A stretch of 32,135 bases of DNA from Streptacidiphilus neutrinimicus (GTDB lineage Bacteria; Actinomycetota; Actinomycetes; Streptomycetales; Streptomycetaceae): NCBI RefSeq assembly GCF_000787815.1, contig NZ_BBPO01000050.1, positions 21,314 to 53,448 on the forward strand, in the 5' to 3' direction. Made by a program: the position numbers and the translations under genes. Under the pieces are notes generated by a model, which was not told the DNA's origin, searched no databases, and saw nothing but the letters and a program-made list of their open reading frames with translations. Positions 14,915 to 23,312 of the stretch are shown here, one piece after another. Each line of letters begins with the position of its first letter. Within the stretch, counting starts at the first letter, position 1.

Positions 14915-15052
14915 TCGCGCTCCAACATGGCCGTTCGTCCACGCCCGGTCCCTCGACCGCGGACTGTCCAACGACCTCCCCGCAGGACCGTCACGTCCCC
15001 CTGAGAGTGGTTTCCGGTGCGTCCCGCGGGCGCAGCGGGTGTCGAGGGGGCG

Positions 15053-15931
15053 TCAGTAGTCGAACGCCCGCGCCGTGTTCGCGGCCACCGCAGCCGCGAG
15101 CTCGTCCTCGGCCACACCCTTGACCTGCGCCATCGCGCGCAGCGTGACCGGGATCAGATACGGCGCGTTCGGCCGGCCCCGGAAGGGCGCGGGGGTCAGG
15201 AACGGCGCGTCGGTCTCCACCAGGATGCGGTCCATCGGGGTGACGGCCAGCGCCGCCCGCAGGTGCTGGTTGGCCGGGAACGTGACGGGCCCCGCGAAGG
15301 ACAGGTAGTAGCCCGCCTCCGCGCACACGCGGGCCATCTCCTCGTCACCGGAGTAGCAGTGGAAGACCGTGCGCTCGGGCGCGCCCTCCTCGGTCAGGAT
15401 GCGCAGCACGTCCTCGTGCGCGTCCCGGTCGTGGATGACCAGGGCCTTGCCGTGCTTCTTCGCCAGCGCGATGTGCCGCCGGAAGGACTCCTGCTGGATC
15501 CCCGCGCCTTCGGGACCGGTCCGGAAGTAGTCCAGGCCCGTCTCCCCGACGCCGCGCACCTGCGGCAGGGCGGCCAGCGCGTCGATCTCCTCGATCGCCG
15601 CCTCCAGCGCGGCCATGCCACCTGGCCCGCGCCGCTGCCCGCTCCACCCGTCCGGGTCGCCGAGCACGATCCGCGGCGCCTCGTTCGGGTGGAGTGCCAC
15701 GGTTGCGTGCACGTTGTCGTACTTCGCCGCGGTCTCCGCCGCCCAGTGTGAACCCGGGATGTCGCACCCGACCTGGACGACCGTGTCCACACCGACGGAC
15801 GCCGCCTTGGCCAGGATCTCCTCGGGGGACGCGTCCTGCATGTCCAGGTGCGTGTGCGAGTCCGCAACCGGCACGCGGAGCGGCTCGGGCACGGGCGGCG
15901 GGGTGCTGTTGTCACCCTTGGAGCGGGCCAC
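15053..15931 (-). CDS. tatD: TatD-family metal-dependent hydrolase (DNase)
   Basis: A 292-residue TIM-barrel amidohydrolase-fold enzyme. The metal-binding DSHTHLD is near the N-terminus, ALHPNEA and GVGETGLDYFR in the middle, then VIHDRDAHED, FHCYSGD and VETDAPFLTP, all standard TatD motifs. Members are Mg/Zn-dependent 3'-5' exonucleases/DNases; the in vivo role is mostly DNA repair or turnover. The GTG at 15931 has AAGGGA upstream; longer starts run into the repeat-filled gap. Part of metG-tatD-rpf-rsmA-ispE. Confidence 0.92.
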   Translation of the reverse strand: MARSKGDNSTPPPVPEPLRVPVADSHTHLDMQDASPEEILAKAASVGVDTVVQVGCDIPGSHWAAETAAKYDNVHATVALHPNEAPRIVLGDPDGWSGQRRGPGGMAALEAAIEEIDALAALPQVRGVGETGLDYFRTGPEGAGIQQESFRRHIALAKKHGKALVIHDRDAHEDVLRILTEEGAPERTVFHCYSGDEEMARVCAEAGYYLSFAGPVTFPANQHLRAALAVTPMDRILVETDAPFLTPAPFRGRPNAPYLIPVTLRAMAQVKGVAEDELAAAVAANTARAFDY

Positions 15932-15966
15932 GTCGGGTTCCCTTTCGACGGTGAGTCGGTTGCACG

Positions 15967-16082
15967 CCCCAGGGGCGCGCGAAACCGCGCGAGGACCACC
16001 CGGTGCGGATGGCCCCACCCGGTGCGGATGGCCCCACGCGTTCGGCGGCCCGCCACCTCAGTGGCTTGCCGCGCCCCTGGGG
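15967..16082. repeat. Intergenic inverted-repeat element between metG and tatD
   Basis: The ends are 13-bp perfect inverted repeats, CCCCAGGGGCGCG (15967-15979) and its complement (16070-16082). Inside are a hairpin CGCGCG-N4-CGCGCG (15976-15991) and a 19-bp direct repeat in tandem (16001-16019, 16020-16037). The end sequence resembles a dispersed repeat common between Streptomyces genes (CCCCAGGGGCGCGGGGAACT type). It may also terminate metG. Confidence 0.6.
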
Positions 16083-16093
16083 ACGTGCGGCGC

Positions 16094-17698
16094 CTAGTCC
16101 TTCTTCTCTTCCAGGCGCGGGAAGAGGATCTCGCCCTTGGTCACGGTAACCCCGGCCGGGAGACGGCCCCACTGGCCGGCCTCCGAGATCCGCTGGTCGC
16201 CGAGCGCGCCCAGCGCGGCCTCCGCGCCGAGGGAGTCCCACAGAAGCCCGGACACCCGCGGCATGACCGAGTTCAGCAGGATCGCCACGCCGCGCAGCGA
16301 CTCCGCCGCCGCGTAGAGGATCGTCGCCAGACGGGCCTGGCCCTCGGGGGACTCGTCCTTGGCGACCTTCCACGGCTCCTGCTCAGTGAGGTAGCCGTTG
16401 ACCTGCTTGACGAAGTCGAAGATCGCGGCGATGCCCCCCGCGAAGTCCAGCCTCTCGCCGATCTTGTCGTCGGACTCGGCCACGGCCCTCGCCAGGCCCT
16501 CGGCCAGCGCTGCCTCGGCCGGTCCGGACGCGGTCGCCTCCGGCAGGACCCCGCCGTAGTACTTGCCGACCATCGCCGCCACGCGCGAGGCGAGGTTGCC
16601 GAAGTCGTTGGCGAGCTCGGAGGTGTAGCGGGCGGAGAAGTCCTCCCACGAGAACGAGCCGTCCGTGCCGAACGGGATCGCGCGCAGGAAGTAGTAGCGG
16701 TAGGCGTCCACGCCGAAGTGCGCGGTCAGGTCCTGCGGCGCGATGCCGGTCAGGTTGGACTTGCTCATCTTCTCGCCGCCGACCATCAGCCAGCCGTTGG
16801 CGACCACGCGCTTGGGCAGGGGCAGACCGTTGGCCATCAGCATGGCCGGCCAGATCACCGCGTGGAAGCGGAGGATGTCCTTCCCGACCAGGTGCACGTC
16901 CGCCGGGAAGGTGTCCTCGAACTTGGCCTGGTCGGCGCCGTAGCCGACCGCGGTCGCGTAGTTGAGCAGCGCGTCGACCCACACGTAGATGACGTGCTTC
17001 GGGTCCCAGGGGATCTGCACGCCCCAGTCGAAGGTGGAGCGGGAGATCGAGAGGTCCTGCAGGCCCTGCTCGACGAAGCGGACGACCTCGTTACGGGCCG
17101 ACTCCGGCTGGATGAAGCCGGGGTTGGCGGCGTAGAACTCAAGCAGCTTGGGGCCGTACTCGGAGAGCTTGAAGAAGTAGTTCTCCTCCTTCAGCATCTC
17201 CACCGGCTTCTTGTGGATCGCGCAGATCTTCTGCCCCGCGAACTCACCCTCGCCGTCCAGCAGCTCGCCGGGGGCCTTGTACTCCTCGCAGCCCACGCAG
17301 TACGGGCCCTCGTACCCGCCCTGGTAGATCTCGCCCTTGTCGTAGAGGTCCTGGACGAACTCCTGCACCCGGGCCGTGTGCCGGTCCTCGGTGGTGCGGA
17401 TGAAGTCGTCGTTGGCGATCTCCAGGTGCTCCCAGAGGGGCTTCCACGCCTCCTCGACGAGCTTGTCGCACCACTCCTGCGGCGAGACACCGTTCGCCTC
17501 GGCGGTGCGCATGATCTTCTGGCCGTGCTCGTCCGTCCCGGTCAGGTACCACACCCGCTCGCCGCGCTGGCGGTGCCAGCGGGTCAGCACGTCTCCGGCG
17601 ACGGTGGTGTACGCGTGACCGAGGTGCGGGCGGTCGTTGACGTAGTAGATCGGCGTCGAGACGTAGTAGCTCTTACCGGGGTTCTGGACGGCGGTCAT
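16094..17698 (-). CDS. metG: Methionyl-tRNA synthetase
   Basis: 534 residues. Class I aminoacyl-tRNA synthetase charging both tRNA-Met species. The HIGH motif is HLGH at residues 25-28 in YYVNDRPHLGHAYT; the KMSKS loop is at 310-314. The connective domain has a zinc knuckle region with YCVGCEEYK and KICAIHKKPVE. The length fits the short actinobacterial form without the C-terminal dimerisation (Arc1p-like) domain. The ATG at 17698 has no Shine-Dalgarno sequence; TACCAT stands exactly 6 nt before it. First gene of the conserved metG-tatD-rpf-rsmA-ispE block, though a repeat element separates it from tatD. Confidence 0.96.
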   Translation of the reverse strand: MTAVQNPGKSYYVSTPIYYVNDRPHLGHAYTTVAGDVLTRWHRQRGERVWYLTGTDEHGQKIMRTAEANGVSPQEWCDKLVEEAWKPLWEHLEIANDDFIRTTEDRHTARVQEFVQDLYDKGEIYQGGYEGPYCVGCEEYKAPGELLDGEGEFAGQKICAIHKKPVEMLKEENYFFKLSEYGPKLLEFYAANPGFIQPESARNEVVRFVEQGLQDLSISRSTFDWGVQIPWDPKHVIYVWVDALLNYATAVGYGADQAKFEDTFPADVHLVGKDILRFHAVIWPAMLMANGLPLPKRVVANGWLMVGGEKMSKSNLTGIAPQDLTAHFGVDAYRYYFLRAIPFGTDGSFSWEDFSARYTSELANDFGNLASRVAAMVGKYYGGVLPEATASGPAEAALAEGLARAVAESDDKIGERLDFAGGIAAIFDFVKQVNGYLTEQEPWKVAKDESPEGQARLATILYAAAESLRGVAILLNSVMPRVSGLLWDSLGAEAALGALGDQRISEAGQWGRLPAGVTVTKGEILFPRLEEKKD

Positions 17699-17710
17699 GC
17701 CGCAATGGTA
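17696..17710 (-). promoter_or_regulatory. Leaderless-type start of metG
   Basis: TACCAT (17710-17705), 6 nt, then the ATG. A -10 at this spacing puts the transcript start at or next to the start codon. No clear -35. Confidence 0.4.
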
Positions 17711-17752
17711 TCGGCCGACAGGCGTGGCCCCGTCCGGGTGACCAGTCTTCGG

Positions 17753-18196
17753 TCAGTCCGCTCGACGCGCGCTCCACCAGTGCCGGCGGTGCGGCTCCGC
17801 CGACCCGGCCCCGGGCGCCGCGGGCGCGGACCCCGTCACCGCATGGGCATCGTGAGGAGGGCCGGCCGGAGCGTCGGCCATGTGCTCGGCCAGCAGCTGC
17901 GCCTGGCGGGCGCTCTCGTCCTGGTACCGCCCCGCGTTCGCCCTGGCCACGCGCCCGGATGCCATGATCCGCACATGCGGACCGCCACAGCCCGGACAGG
18001 CGGGGTGCGTCAACGGCGAGGCGACAGGTACGCCGTTGGCCTTGTAGCGGTAGACCATGTGGCCGCTGTAGTCGACGACGTGCTCGATCTCGTACGCCTG
18101 CTCCCAGACGAATCCGCAGTTCAGGCAGGCGAAGGAGTAGGCCTCGTGGGCCGGCTCGAGCTTCTGTCGACGTGTGGGCGCGGAGGTTTCGCTCAT
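17753..18196 (-). CDS. Conserved zinc-ribbon protein of unknown function
   Basis: 147 residues. A CxxC pair at 24-27 (CLNC) and a second at 67-70 (CPGC) should bind one zinc ion as a ribbon; between them is an EIEHVVDYSGHMVYRYKANG segment. The C-terminal 50 residues are polar and low in complexity. No catalytic motif is seen. It is of the kind annotated as a hypothetical zinc-ribbon protein in Streptomyces. The ATG at 18196 has GGGAG 6 nt upstream; an in-frame start at 18253 is less likely. Transcribed upstream of metG in the same direction, with a 54-bp gap. Confidence 0.75.
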   Translation of the reverse strand: MSETSAPTRRQKLEPAHEAYSFACLNCGFVWEQAYEIEHVVDYSGHMVYRYKANGVPVASPLTHPACPGCGGPHVRIMASGRVARANAGRYQDESARQAQLLAEHMADAPAGPPHDAHAVTGSAPAAPGAGSAEPHRRHWWSARRAD

Positions 18197-18478
18197 GACG
18201 TGCTCCCAGTGCCCGGCGGGCGTCCGCCCGGAGCGGGACTTTCTCGTCCCCAATGATTTCCCCGCGACGGAGACGATCCGCTGTGCCGCGAGTTTTCTTT
18301 GGGGAGAGTTGGCTCTTCTTGGCGTCCCCGGGACTTCACATGGGGATTGCGAGGGCGCTTCTTTGTCCGCTATTTGCCTATTCCGCCACCGTACGCCCCG
18401 TTCGGGGGAATGGTAAGCGGAGGTAAGCGGAGCGGGAATGCACCCGAACGGCGGCGACGCCGCAGGCCGGGGAGCGCG
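18197..18478. other. 282-bp AT-richer gap between the zinc-ribbon gene and rsmI
   Basis: No gene seen. It contains a hairpin GGGAC-N6-GTCCC (about 18235-18250), a tandem repeat GGTAAGCGGA x2 (18412-18431), and CCCCG-TT-CGGGG (about 18397-18408), which may end rsmI transcription. The lower GC suggests a promoter region for the zinc-ribbon gene, but I cannot place hexamers with confidence. Confidence 0.5.
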
Positions 18479-19324
18479 TCAGGAGGCCGACTTCGCCGCC
18501 ACGACGGCGTCGAAAACCTCCCGCTTGGGCAGCCCGGCCTCGACCGCGACCGCGGCGATCGCCTCCTTGCGGTGCTCACCGGCGTCCACCCGCAGGGCGA
18601 CGCGGCGGGCCAGCTCGGCGGCGTCCACGGCGGTCGGGGGCGCGGCCGGTGCGCCCGCCACCACGACGGTGATCTCGCCCCGCACCCCGTCCGCGGCCCA
18701 GTCGGCGAGCTCGCCGAGCCGTCCGCGCTTGACCTCCTCGTAGGTCTTGGTCAGCTCCCGGCAGACCGCCGCGTCCCGCTCGGCGCCGAAGGCCTCGGCC
18801 ATCGCCTTGAGCGACTCCTCGATCCGGTGCGGCGACTCGAAGAACACCATGGTCCGCGGCTCCGCGCTGAGATCCCGCAGGCGGGCGGCGCGCTCGCCGC
18901 CCTTGCGCGGCAGGAAGCCCTCGAAGCAGAAACGGTCCACCGGCAACCCCGACAGCGCGAGCGCGGTCAGCACCGCGGACGGCCCCGGCACGGCGGTGAT
19001 CCGCACGCCCGCCTCGACGGCGGCGGCGACAAGGCGGTAGCCCGGATCGGAGACGGACGGCATCCCGGCGTCGGTCACCAGCAACACCCGGGCGCCGCCG
19101 AGCAGGGCCTCGACCAGTTCGGGAGTGCGGCCGACCTCGTTGCCCTCGAAGTAGGAGACGATCCGCCCGGTCGGCGCCACGTCCAGCGCCTGCGCCAGCC
19201 GCCGCAGCCGCCGTGTGTCCTCCGCCGCGACGACGTCCGCCTCGGCGAGCTCCTTCGCCAGCCTCGGCGGCGCGTCCTCGACGTCACCGATGGGGGTTCC
19301 AGCCAGCACGAGTAGACCTGTCAC
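18479..19324 (-). CDS. rsmI: 16S rRNA (cytidine1402-2'-O)-methyltransferase
   Basis: A 281-residue SAM-dependent methyltransferase of the tetrapyrrole-methylase fold that modifies C1402 in the ribosomal P site. Typical motifs: VLAGTPIGDVEDAPPR at the N-terminus, DVVAAEDTRRLRRL, VLLVTDAGMPSVSDPGYRLV, VPGPSAVLTALALSGLP and FFESPHRI. Length and order are standard. GTG at 19324 with GGGAGG 8 nt upstream. It is divergent from pmt, as in Streptomyces coelicolor. Confidence 0.94.
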   Translation of the reverse strand: MTGLLVLAGTPIGDVEDAPPRLAKELAEADVVAAEDTRRLRRLAQALDVAPTGRIVSYFEGNEVGRTPELVEALLGGARVLLVTDAGMPSVSDPGYRLVAAAVEAGVRITAVPGPSAVLTALALSGLPVDRFCFEGFLPRKGGERAARLRDLSAEPRTMVFFESPHRIEESLKAMAEAFGAERDAAVCRELTKTYEEVKRGRLGELADWAADGVRGEITVVVAGAPAAPPTAVDAAELARRVALRVDAGEHRKEAIAAVAVEAGLPKREVFDAVVAAKSAS

Positions 19325-19424
19325 CCGCCCATCCTCCCATCTGCCCGAGCCCCGCCCCCGCAACCGTTCCTCAACCGCCCCGGCACAGCCCGCCCCCTGG
19401 AACCCGCCCTCGCAACCCGACCGT

Positions 19425-19480
19425 CCGGGCTCGGCCGGTGGAGCTCGTCCCCCGAACCCCACCGCGCCGGGCTCGGCCGG
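19425..19480. repeat. 14-bp direct repeat in the rsmI-pmt gap
   Basis: CCGGGCTCGGCCGG occurs at 19425-19438 and 19467-19480, 42 bp apart (four helical turns). The 277-bp gap (19325-19601) holds no gene. Confidence 0.5.
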
Positions 19481-19589
19481 GGAACTCGCCCTCAGGACCG
19501 CCGCCCCGAGTGGGCGGGAACCGGCGGGGCGGGATGTCTCCGGGTGTCGAAGATCCCGTGGATCCTCTGGTCTGGACAGGATCGGCCCC

Positions 19590-19604
19590 TACGATGCAGG
19601 CGTG
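19590..19604 (+). promoter_or_regulatory. Leaderless-type start of pmt
   Basis: TACGAT (19590-19595), then 6 nt, then GTG. There is no Shine-Dalgarno sequence. The expected start point coincides with the GTG. No clear -35. Confidence 0.5.
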
Positions 19605-21389
19605 CATGAAGACAGGACGGACACGCTGACCGCCGCCACCGCGCAGGGGACGACGCCGCCCTCGCCGTGGGCGCGCAGACTCACCCGGTACGGCTACCGG
19701 CCGAGTGAGCGGACGTCGCTGCGGGAGCGGCTGGTGCCTCCGATGCCGGACGGGCCCGGCGTGCCGACAGGCGCGCCCTCGCCGGTGCTGGCGCGGCTCG
19801 GCCTGCACGTCCCGCTGGGCCTGTGGCAGTTCGCCTGCCGCTGGGCGGGCTGGATCGGGCCGCTGGTCCTCACCGCGTTCGCCGGCGTGATGACGTTCTG
19901 GAAGCTCGGCACCCCGAACGCGATCATCTTCGACGAGACGTACTACGCCAAGGACTCCTGGTCCATCTGGCACTACGGCTACGAGCGCAACTGGGCGGAC
20001 AACGCCAACACGCTCATCATGCAGACGCCGCAGCACATCCCCACGCCCACCGGCCCGGAGTTCATCGCGCACCCGCCGGCCGGCAAGTGGGTGATCGGGG
20101 TCGGCGAGGAGCTCTTCGGCCTGAACCCGTTCGGCTGGCGGTTCATGGTGGCGCTGCTGGGCGTCCTCGCGGTGCTGATCGTCTGCCGGATCGGGCGGCG
20201 ACTGTTCCGCTCCACTCTGCTCGGCTGCCTCGCGGGGCTGCTGCTGGCCGTGGACGGCATGCACTACGTGATGAGCCGCACCGGGCTGCTCGACCAGATG
20301 GTGATGTTCTGGGCGCTGTGCGCCTTCGGCCTGCTGCTGATCGACCGCGACCGCAGCCGCGCACGCCTCGCGGACCTGGTCGGCGCGACCGTCGACAACC
20401 CGGACGCACCGCCCAACGACGAGCTGGCGACCTCCGCCCGACTCGGCTGGCGGCCGTACCGGATCCTCGCGGGCGTCTGCCTCGGCCTGGACTGCGCGAC
20501 CAAGTGGAACGGCCTGTGGTTCCTGGCACTGTTCGGCGTCATGACGGTGGTCTGGGACGCGACGGCCCGCAAGGCCGCCGGCGCGCGCCGCCCGTACCTG
20601 ACGGCCGCGCTGCACGACGCGCCCTGGGCGGTCGTGTCGATGGTCGTCGTGGCGCTGCTGACCTACGTCGGCTCCTGGTCCGGCTGGCTGGCCACCTCCG
20701 GCGGCTACGACCGCAACTGGGCCGCGGGCCGTAAGGGCCTGTCCCCGGACTCCCTCGGGCCGCTGCACCATCTGCCGCAGTTCGACATGACGTGGGTGCC
20801 CGCCGCGCTGCGCAGCCTGTGGCACTACCACTCGGAGATCTGGGACTTCAACACCAACCTGCACACCCCGCACACCTACATGTCCAACCCCTGGAGTTGG
20901 CTGGTCAACGCGCGGCCGGTGTCGTTCTACTACGAGTCGCCGACGCAGGGGAAGAGCGGCTGCACGGTCGCGCAGTGCTCCAGCGAGGTGCTCGGCATCG
21001 GCACGCCGCTGCTGTGGTGGACGGCGACCTTCGCGCTGCTGTACAGCCTCTACCGGTGGTTCTTCCGCCGCGACTGGCGGGCCGCCGCGATCTGCGTCGC
21101 CGTCGCCGCCGGGTACCTGCCCTGGTTCCAGTGGCAGCAGCGGACGATCTTCCTCTTCTACACGATCGACTTCGAGCCGTACCTCGCCCTCGCCGTGGCC
21201 TTCATGATCGGCGCCATGCTGGGCCACGCCCGCGCCCGGGGCGACCGCCGCCTGCTCGGCGCGATCGGGGCCGGCGTGCTCGTTCTCGCGATCATGGCCA
21301 ATTTCCTGTATTTCCTCCCGCTCTACGACGCCCAGGTCATTCCGGTCGACGACTGGCGGGCCCGAATGTGGTGGCCCTCCTGGATCTGA
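19602..21389 (+). CDS. pmt: Polyprenyl-phosphate-mannose--protein mannosyltransferase
   Basis: A 595-residue GT-C fold membrane enzyme (GT39) that O-mannosylates exported proteins from polyprenol-phosphate-mannose. The first lumenal-type loop carries the catalytic acidic pair in FDETYYAKD (D111, E112). About ten hydrophobic segments follow (for example FMVALLGVLAVLIV, LLGCLAGLLLAV), with HPPAGKW and DGMHYVMSRTGLLDQ typical of bacterial Pmt. The 80-residue N-terminus is cytoplasmic. The GTG at 19602 is chosen because TACGAT lies 6 nt before it; the open frame upstream overlaps rsmI and its gap. In S. coelicolor Pmt is needed for phage phiC31 infection and for resistance to wall-active antibiotics. 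A terminator separates it from the PBP gene. Confidence 0.92.
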   Translation: MHEDRTDTLTAATAQGTTPPSPWARRLTRYGYRPSERTSLRERLVPPMPDGPGVPTGAPSPVLARLGLHVPLGLWQFACRWAGWIGPLVLTAFAGVMTFWKLGTPNAIIFDETYYAKDSWSIWHYGYERNWADNANTLIMQTPQHIPTPTGPEFIAHPPAGKWVIGVGEELFGLNPFGWRFMVALLGVLAVLIVCRIGRRLFRSTLLGCLAGLLLAVDGMHYVMSRTGLLDQMVMFWALCAFGLLLIDRDRSRARLADLVGATVDNPDAPPNDELATSARLGWRPYRILAGVCLGLDCATKWNGLWFLALFGVMTVVWDATARKAAGARRPYLTAALHDAPWAVVSMVVVALLTYVGSWSGWLATSGGYDRNWAAGRKGLSPDSLGPLHHLPQFDMTWVPAALRSLWHYHSEIWDFNTNLHTPHTYMSNPWSWLVNARPVSFYYESPTQGKSGCTVAQCSSEVLGIGTPLLWWTATFALLYSLYRWFFRRDWRAAAICVAVAAGYLPWFQWQQRTIFLFYTIDFEPYLALAVAFMIGAMLGHARARGDRRLLGAIGAGVLVLAIMANFLYFLPLYDAQVIPVDDWRARMWWPSWI

Positions 21390-21421
21390 CGGATCCGACG
21401 CCCCCTCTGGATGCCCTTCCC

Positions 21422-21451
21422 GACGGCCCGCCATGGAAATGGCGGGCCGTC
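21422..21451 (+). terminator. Strong hairpin after pmt
   Basis: A perfect 13-bp stem, GACGGCCCGCCAT with its complement, closes a 4-nt loop (GGAA) 32 bp behind the pmt stop. No T-run follows, as is usual in Streptomyces. Confidence 0.75.
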
Positions 21452-21594
21452 AGCTGAATGCGGACGGATAACGGTTCCTGGATTCGCCTTCCAGGACTGT
21501 GAACGCACACGTACCATCCCTGCGACAAGTGGACGGTGCACAGGGGGCACACGCGTCACGGACGCACCGTCACGGAGACAGGGGGAACGGGGCC

Positions 21595-23265
21595 GTGCAC
21601 AAGGGAGCGAAGATCGCCGTAGCCACAGTGGTGGCGGCCATGCTGGCGGGCGGAGGATACGCCGCCTTCAACGTCGGGCACGCGGTGCTCGGCTCGCCGG
21701 GCGGCCCGGCGACCTTCAACGCCTCGGACCTGTCGACGTCGGCGCCCAGCGGCACGTCCGCGCAGACGCAGGCCACCGCCTTCCTGCAGGCGTGGCAGGC
21801 GGGCCCCGACCACTACGCGGACGCGGGCAAGGCCTCCGACTCCCCGCTGACCACCCAGGCGGCGCTGCAGAAGTACCACGACGGCCTCGGCCTGACCGGC
21901 ATCTCCTTCTCCCACATCGCCGCGACCGGCGCGACCTCGCGGGGCGGCGCGGCCGAGACGGTCGGCTTCGACGTCTCCGCGCAGGTCAAGGGCGGCACCT
22001 GGACCTACAAGGGCTCACTCGACGTGGTGCAGAGCAGCAACGGCAAGACGGCGGTGCGCTGGGCCCCGTCGGTGCTGTTCCCGTCCCTCGGCGACGGCCA
22101 GTCGCTGCAGGCCGGTCCGGTCACCACGAGCGCCGCGTCCACGACGATCACGGACCAGAACGGCGCCCCGCTCACCGGGGCCCAGTTTCCCTCCCTGCAG
22201 GACATCCTCTCCACGATCGCCCAGAACGCCACCGCCTCCGGCGGGGCGAGCGGCACCGGCGTCGAGGTCGTCGACGCCTCGGGGTCCGACGTCGCCGCGG
22301 CCAAGGTGTTCTCCCAGCCGAAGGCCGCGACGATCAAGACCACGATCGACGCGAAGCTGCAGGCCGCCGCCGAGCACGCGGTGAAGCTGTCGCAACTGCA
22401 GAACAAGAGCACCGGGGTCGTCGTGGTGCGTCCCTCGGACGGCCACATCCTCGCGATCGCCTACAGCGGCAGCGACGGCGACATCGCCATCAACGCCTCC
22501 CAGCCGCCCGGCTCCTCGATGAAGATCCTCACCTCGGCCGCGCTCTTCGACCAGGCCGGGATGAGGCCGAGCTCCACCGCGCAGTGCCTCACGCAGCAGC
22601 CTGCCGAGTCGGAGACCTTCCACAACGAGTCGGACGTGCCCAACCTCCCGCAGGCGTCGCTGGAGGAGGACTTCGCGCGCTCGTGCAACACCGGCTTCAT
22701 CTGGGCCGCCTTCGACAAGCTGGTGCAGCACGGGCAGCCGTCGTCCGCCCTCGCCGACGAAGCCACGAACGTCTTCGGCTTCGGCGACTGGCACATCGGC
22801 GGCGGCGTCCAGACCAAGGACCCGAGCGTTCCGACGGATGAGCAACTCGGCGACAACCCAGCCCAGTTCATCGGGCAGGGCAGGGTCACGGCGAGCCCGC
22901 TGGTCATGGCCTCCGTCGCGGCCACCGTCCAGCACGGCTCGTTCAAGCAACCGATCCTGCTGCCCGACCAGCAGCAGTCGGCCGCGCCCTCGTCCCTCTC
23001 CGCCACCACCGACAGGTACCTGCAGGAGATGATGCGGGCCGTGGTCAGGGAGCCCTACGGCACGGCCAATCCGGTCCTGGGCGACCTCTCCGGCACCGTG
23101 GGCGCCAAGACCGGCACCGCGGAGACCCCGAACAACGGCACGGACGGCTGGATGACCGCGTACAACGACGACATCGCCGTGTCGTCCGTGGTCATCGGCG
23201 GCAGCTCGGGAGCGGGCACCGCGGGCTACGTCGTGCGCGCCCTGCTGCAGGCGTCCGGCTCCTGA
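21595..23265 (+). CDS. Class B penicillin-binding protein (transpeptidase)
   Basis: 556 residues. One N-terminal membrane anchor (about 5-25, KIAVATVVAAMLAGGGYAAF), then an NTF2-like/MecA_N-type domain (about 50-160), then a transpeptidase domain with all three active-site motifs: SSMK with Ser307 and Lys310, SCN at 363-365, and KTGTAE at 505-510. It should cross-link peptidoglycan outside the membrane. The PBP dimerisation domain is short or absent, as in several Streptomyces homologues. GTG at 21595 with AGGGGGA 8 nt upstream. It follows pmt, and both act on the envelope, but a terminator lies between. Confidence 0.92.
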   Translation: MHKGAKIAVATVVAAMLAGGGYAAFNVGHAVLGSPGGPATFNASDLSTSAPSGTSAQTQATAFLQAWQAGPDHYADAGKASDSPLTTQAALQKYHDGLGLTGISFSHIAATGATSRGGAAETVGFDVSAQVKGGTWTYKGSLDVVQSSNGKTAVRWAPSVLFPSLGDGQSLQAGPVTTSAASTTITDQNGAPLTGAQFPSLQDILSTIAQNATASGGASGTGVEVVDASGSDVAAAKVFSQPKAATIKTTIDAKLQAAAEHAVKLSQLQNKSTGVVVVRPSDGHILAIAYSGSDGDIAINASQPPGSSMKILTSAALFDQAGMRPSSTAQCLTQQPAESETFHNESDVPNLPQASLEEDFARSCNTGFIWAAFDKLVQHGQPSSALADEATNVFGFGDWHIGGGVQTKDPSVPTDEQLGDNPAQFIGQGRVTASPLVMASVAATVQHGSFKQPILLPDQQQSAAPSSLSATTDRYLQEMMRAVVREPYGTANPVLGDLSGTVGAKTGTAETPNNGTDGWMTAYNDDIAVSSVVIGGSSGAGTAGYVVRALLQASGS

Positions 23266-23267
23266 GG

Positions 23268-23309
23268 GAGCCGCCCTGAGCTCTCCTCAGAAGGGCTCTC
23301 GGGCGGCTC
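23268..23309. terminator. Bidirectional terminator between convergent genes
   Basis: GAGCCGCCC (23268-23276) pairs perfectly with GGGCGGCTC (23301-23309); an inner hairpin CTGAG-N5-CTCAG lies between. It sits in the 47-bp gap between the convergent PBP and lipoprotein genes. Confidence 0.65.
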
Positions 23310-23312
23310 GGT

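Noticed and set aside
15700-17760. Riboswitch or T-box upstream of metG, tatD or rpf
   Set aside because: The metG start appears leaderless and the gaps are too short; no T-box, SAM or c-di-AMP riboswitch pattern was recognised.
15848-18256. 802-codon open frame on the plus strand over metG
   Set aside because: Antisense to methionyl-tRNA synthetase with both signature motifs; composition is typical of a mirror frame.
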